Assembly (NCBI GenBank): GCA_903856875.1
Contig: CAIODE010000106.1
Span: 1-6,365, forward strand
DNA: 6,365 nt
Origin: an uncultured Burkholderiales bacterium
Lineage (GTDB): Bacteria; Pseudomonadota; Gammaproteobacteria; Burkholderiales; Burkholderiaceae_C
Reading direction: 5' to 3'
Part shown: positions 5,529-6,365 of the stretch, one piece after another
Layout: every line of letters starts with the position of its first letter
How positions within the stretch are numbered: position 1 is the stretch's first letter
Program-made: the position numbers and the translations under genes
The notes under the pieces: generated by a model
What the model saw: the letters and a program-made list of their open reading frames with translations, nothing else
Told to the model about the DNA's origin: nothing
Databases searched by the model: none

Positions 5529-6365
5529 ATGACCAATTCGATGTTTGCAATGAAGCGAATGAGCCTTACAGCTCTTTGTTTCAGTGTCATCATTTTCACC
5601 ACCTTGATTTTTTTGCCATGTTTGGCAAACGCTCAAAATAGTTCGCCGGAGTCAGTTTCTACTGCTGCTGAATCTGAACAATTTTATTTCACCCTCGGAA
5701 CTAGGCTTAAATCGAATGACATTGCAGATTGGCAAAACACAGCACGCGTCAGGCCCGTGATTGGACTGCGCTATGGCAAGTGGCAGGTTGGCATTGGCGA
5801 TGGACGCGCTTGGCGTGATTTAGGGCAGTTTGGCACTGAGCCGACGCTAAGTTACCAAGTCATGGATGAGCCCGATCTGAACATCGGTCTCTCTATGCGC
5901 GTACACAACGTGAGTACAGGCGAGTCTTTTGATGTTTTTGAAGGCGGCAAAAATACAATTCGAACACGCGTCATGCTTCACCGGAAAATCAATCAACGCT
6001 GGCGCTTCAATGTCGATTGGACGCAAGATATTTTGAACAAAGGGGACAGCACCACTTTGAACCTTGGCTTGTCATATGCTTGGCCAGTGTTCCAACAAAG
6101 TGAATTGATTTTGCATGCTGACAGCACTTGGGCAACGGCAGAACATTGGCGAAATTCAAATTTACAAGGCAACCATGCTTTGACAAACCTGATTCCCACA
6201 GGCTTTCAGAAGGTGAGCGCAGGCTTAACCTTCAAGCAATCCATCTCAAGGCACTGGGCTTGGTATTCATCTTTCGCCATCTCTCAACCTATCGCTGAAC
6301 TCAGGAAAACGCCTGGCTCTAGAGAAGTCGCATCGGGTCAAATCGGTATTTTGTATTTTCAGCGC
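5529..6365 (+). CDS. MipA/OmpV-like outer-membrane protein (C-terminus at window edge)
   Basis: The frame is open for 279 codons from ATG at 5529 to the window end, with no stop inside the window. A signal peptide is clear: MKRMSL, a hydrophobic core (TALCFSVIIFTTLIFLPCL) and ANA|Q as probable cleavage site near residue 36. The mature protein shows alternating beta-barrel strands: YFTLGTRL, VRPVIGLRYGKWQVGIG, LNIGLSMRVH, RWRFNVDWTQDIL, TTLNLGLSYAWPV, KVSAGLTFKQSISRHWAWYSSFAISQPIAEL and GQIGILYF. The W-x-F-N-V-x-W plus G-x-S-x-x-LNLGLSYAWPV region and the C-terminal PxGFQKVSAGLT...HWAWYSS...PIAELR recall MipA/OmpV proteins, outer-membrane proteins that in E. coli scaffold MltA and PBP1B. The visible end, IGILYFQR, resembles the last barrel strand, so the stop is probably within a few codons. 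Start choice is uncertain: ATG at 5529, 5541 and 5550 are all in frame, none with a good Shine-Dalgarno sequence, and the 5550 start (MKRMSL) gives the most typical signal peptide. A plain barrel porin is the alternative. Confidence 0.75.
   Translation, partial: MTNSMFAMKRMSLTALCFSVIIFTTLIFLPCLANAQNSSPESVSTAAESEQFYFTLGTRLKSNDIADWQNTARVRPVIGLRYGKWQVGIGDGRAWRDLGQFGTEPTLSYQVMDEPDLNIGLSMRVHNVSTGESFDVFEGGKNTIRTRVMLHRKINQRWRFNVDWTQDILNKGDSTTLNLGLSYAWPVFQQSELILHADSTWATAEHWRNSNLQGNHALTNLIPTGFQKVSAGLTFKQSISRHWAWYSSFAISQPIAELRKTPGSREVASGQIGILYFQR

Noticed and set aside
5993..6199. Minus-strand open frame inside the MipA-like gene
   Set aside because: The plus-strand frame is open for 279 codons with a signal peptide and barrel strands; the antisense frame has no support.

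Overview
The window looks like a chromosomal segment of a Gram-negative proteobacterium. Base composition is moderate to slightly AT-rich. Several products carry Sec signal peptides or look like outer-membrane proteins, and the protein flavours (Ugd, LplT, the TETWPPEVNG-type glycosyltransferase, a MipA/OmpV-like barrel) best fit a betaproteobacterium of the Burkholderiales, perhaps a low-GC freshwater lineage. The taxonomic placement is inference only; there is no rRNA or other marker here.

Layout. Positions 1-649 hold two genes on the minus strand: a complete secreted protein that resembles DUF3299 and has a His-rich tail (101-649), followed 9 bases later by the first 30 codons of another secreted protein that leaves the window at base 1. 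A divergent intergenic region (650-822) separates them from a plus-strand pair, ugd (UDP-glucose 6-dehydrogenase, 823-2241) and lplT (MFS lysophospholipid transporter, 2245-3495). These two are so close that the ugd stop codon forms part of the lplT ribosome binding site. lplT converges on, and overlaps by 55 bases, a minus-strand GT4 glycosyltransferase (3441-4634). A second divergent intergenic region (4635-4804) carries a perfect 23-bp inverted repeat. It lies between the glycosyltransferase and a plus-strand polytopic membrane protein with an Mpo1/DUF962-like His pattern (4805-5413, GTG start). A strong intrinsic terminator follows (5431-5460). The last gene is a MipA/OmpV-like outer-membrane protein (5529 to the window end).

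How the parts may work together. Ugd makes UDP-glucuronate. The GT4 enzyme is of a type that often transfers sugars to lipid acceptors. LplT moves lysophospholipids across the inner membrane, and the Mpo1-like protein belongs to a group linked to fatty-acid oxidation. The intergenic regions show 11-bp-phased TxGTCAC/TTGTCAT half-sites that resemble PhoB-type boxes. Together these suggest, as a hypothesis, an envelope-lipid locus that may make a glucuronosyl or glucosyl glycolipid, possibly under phosphate or other OmpR-family control. Nothing here proves that link: there is no PlcP phospholipase gene in the window, and an exopolysaccharide role for Ugd is equally possible.

No tRNA, rRNA, CRISPR array, insertion sequence or attachment site was seen. 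No gene-free stretch exceeds 300 bases.
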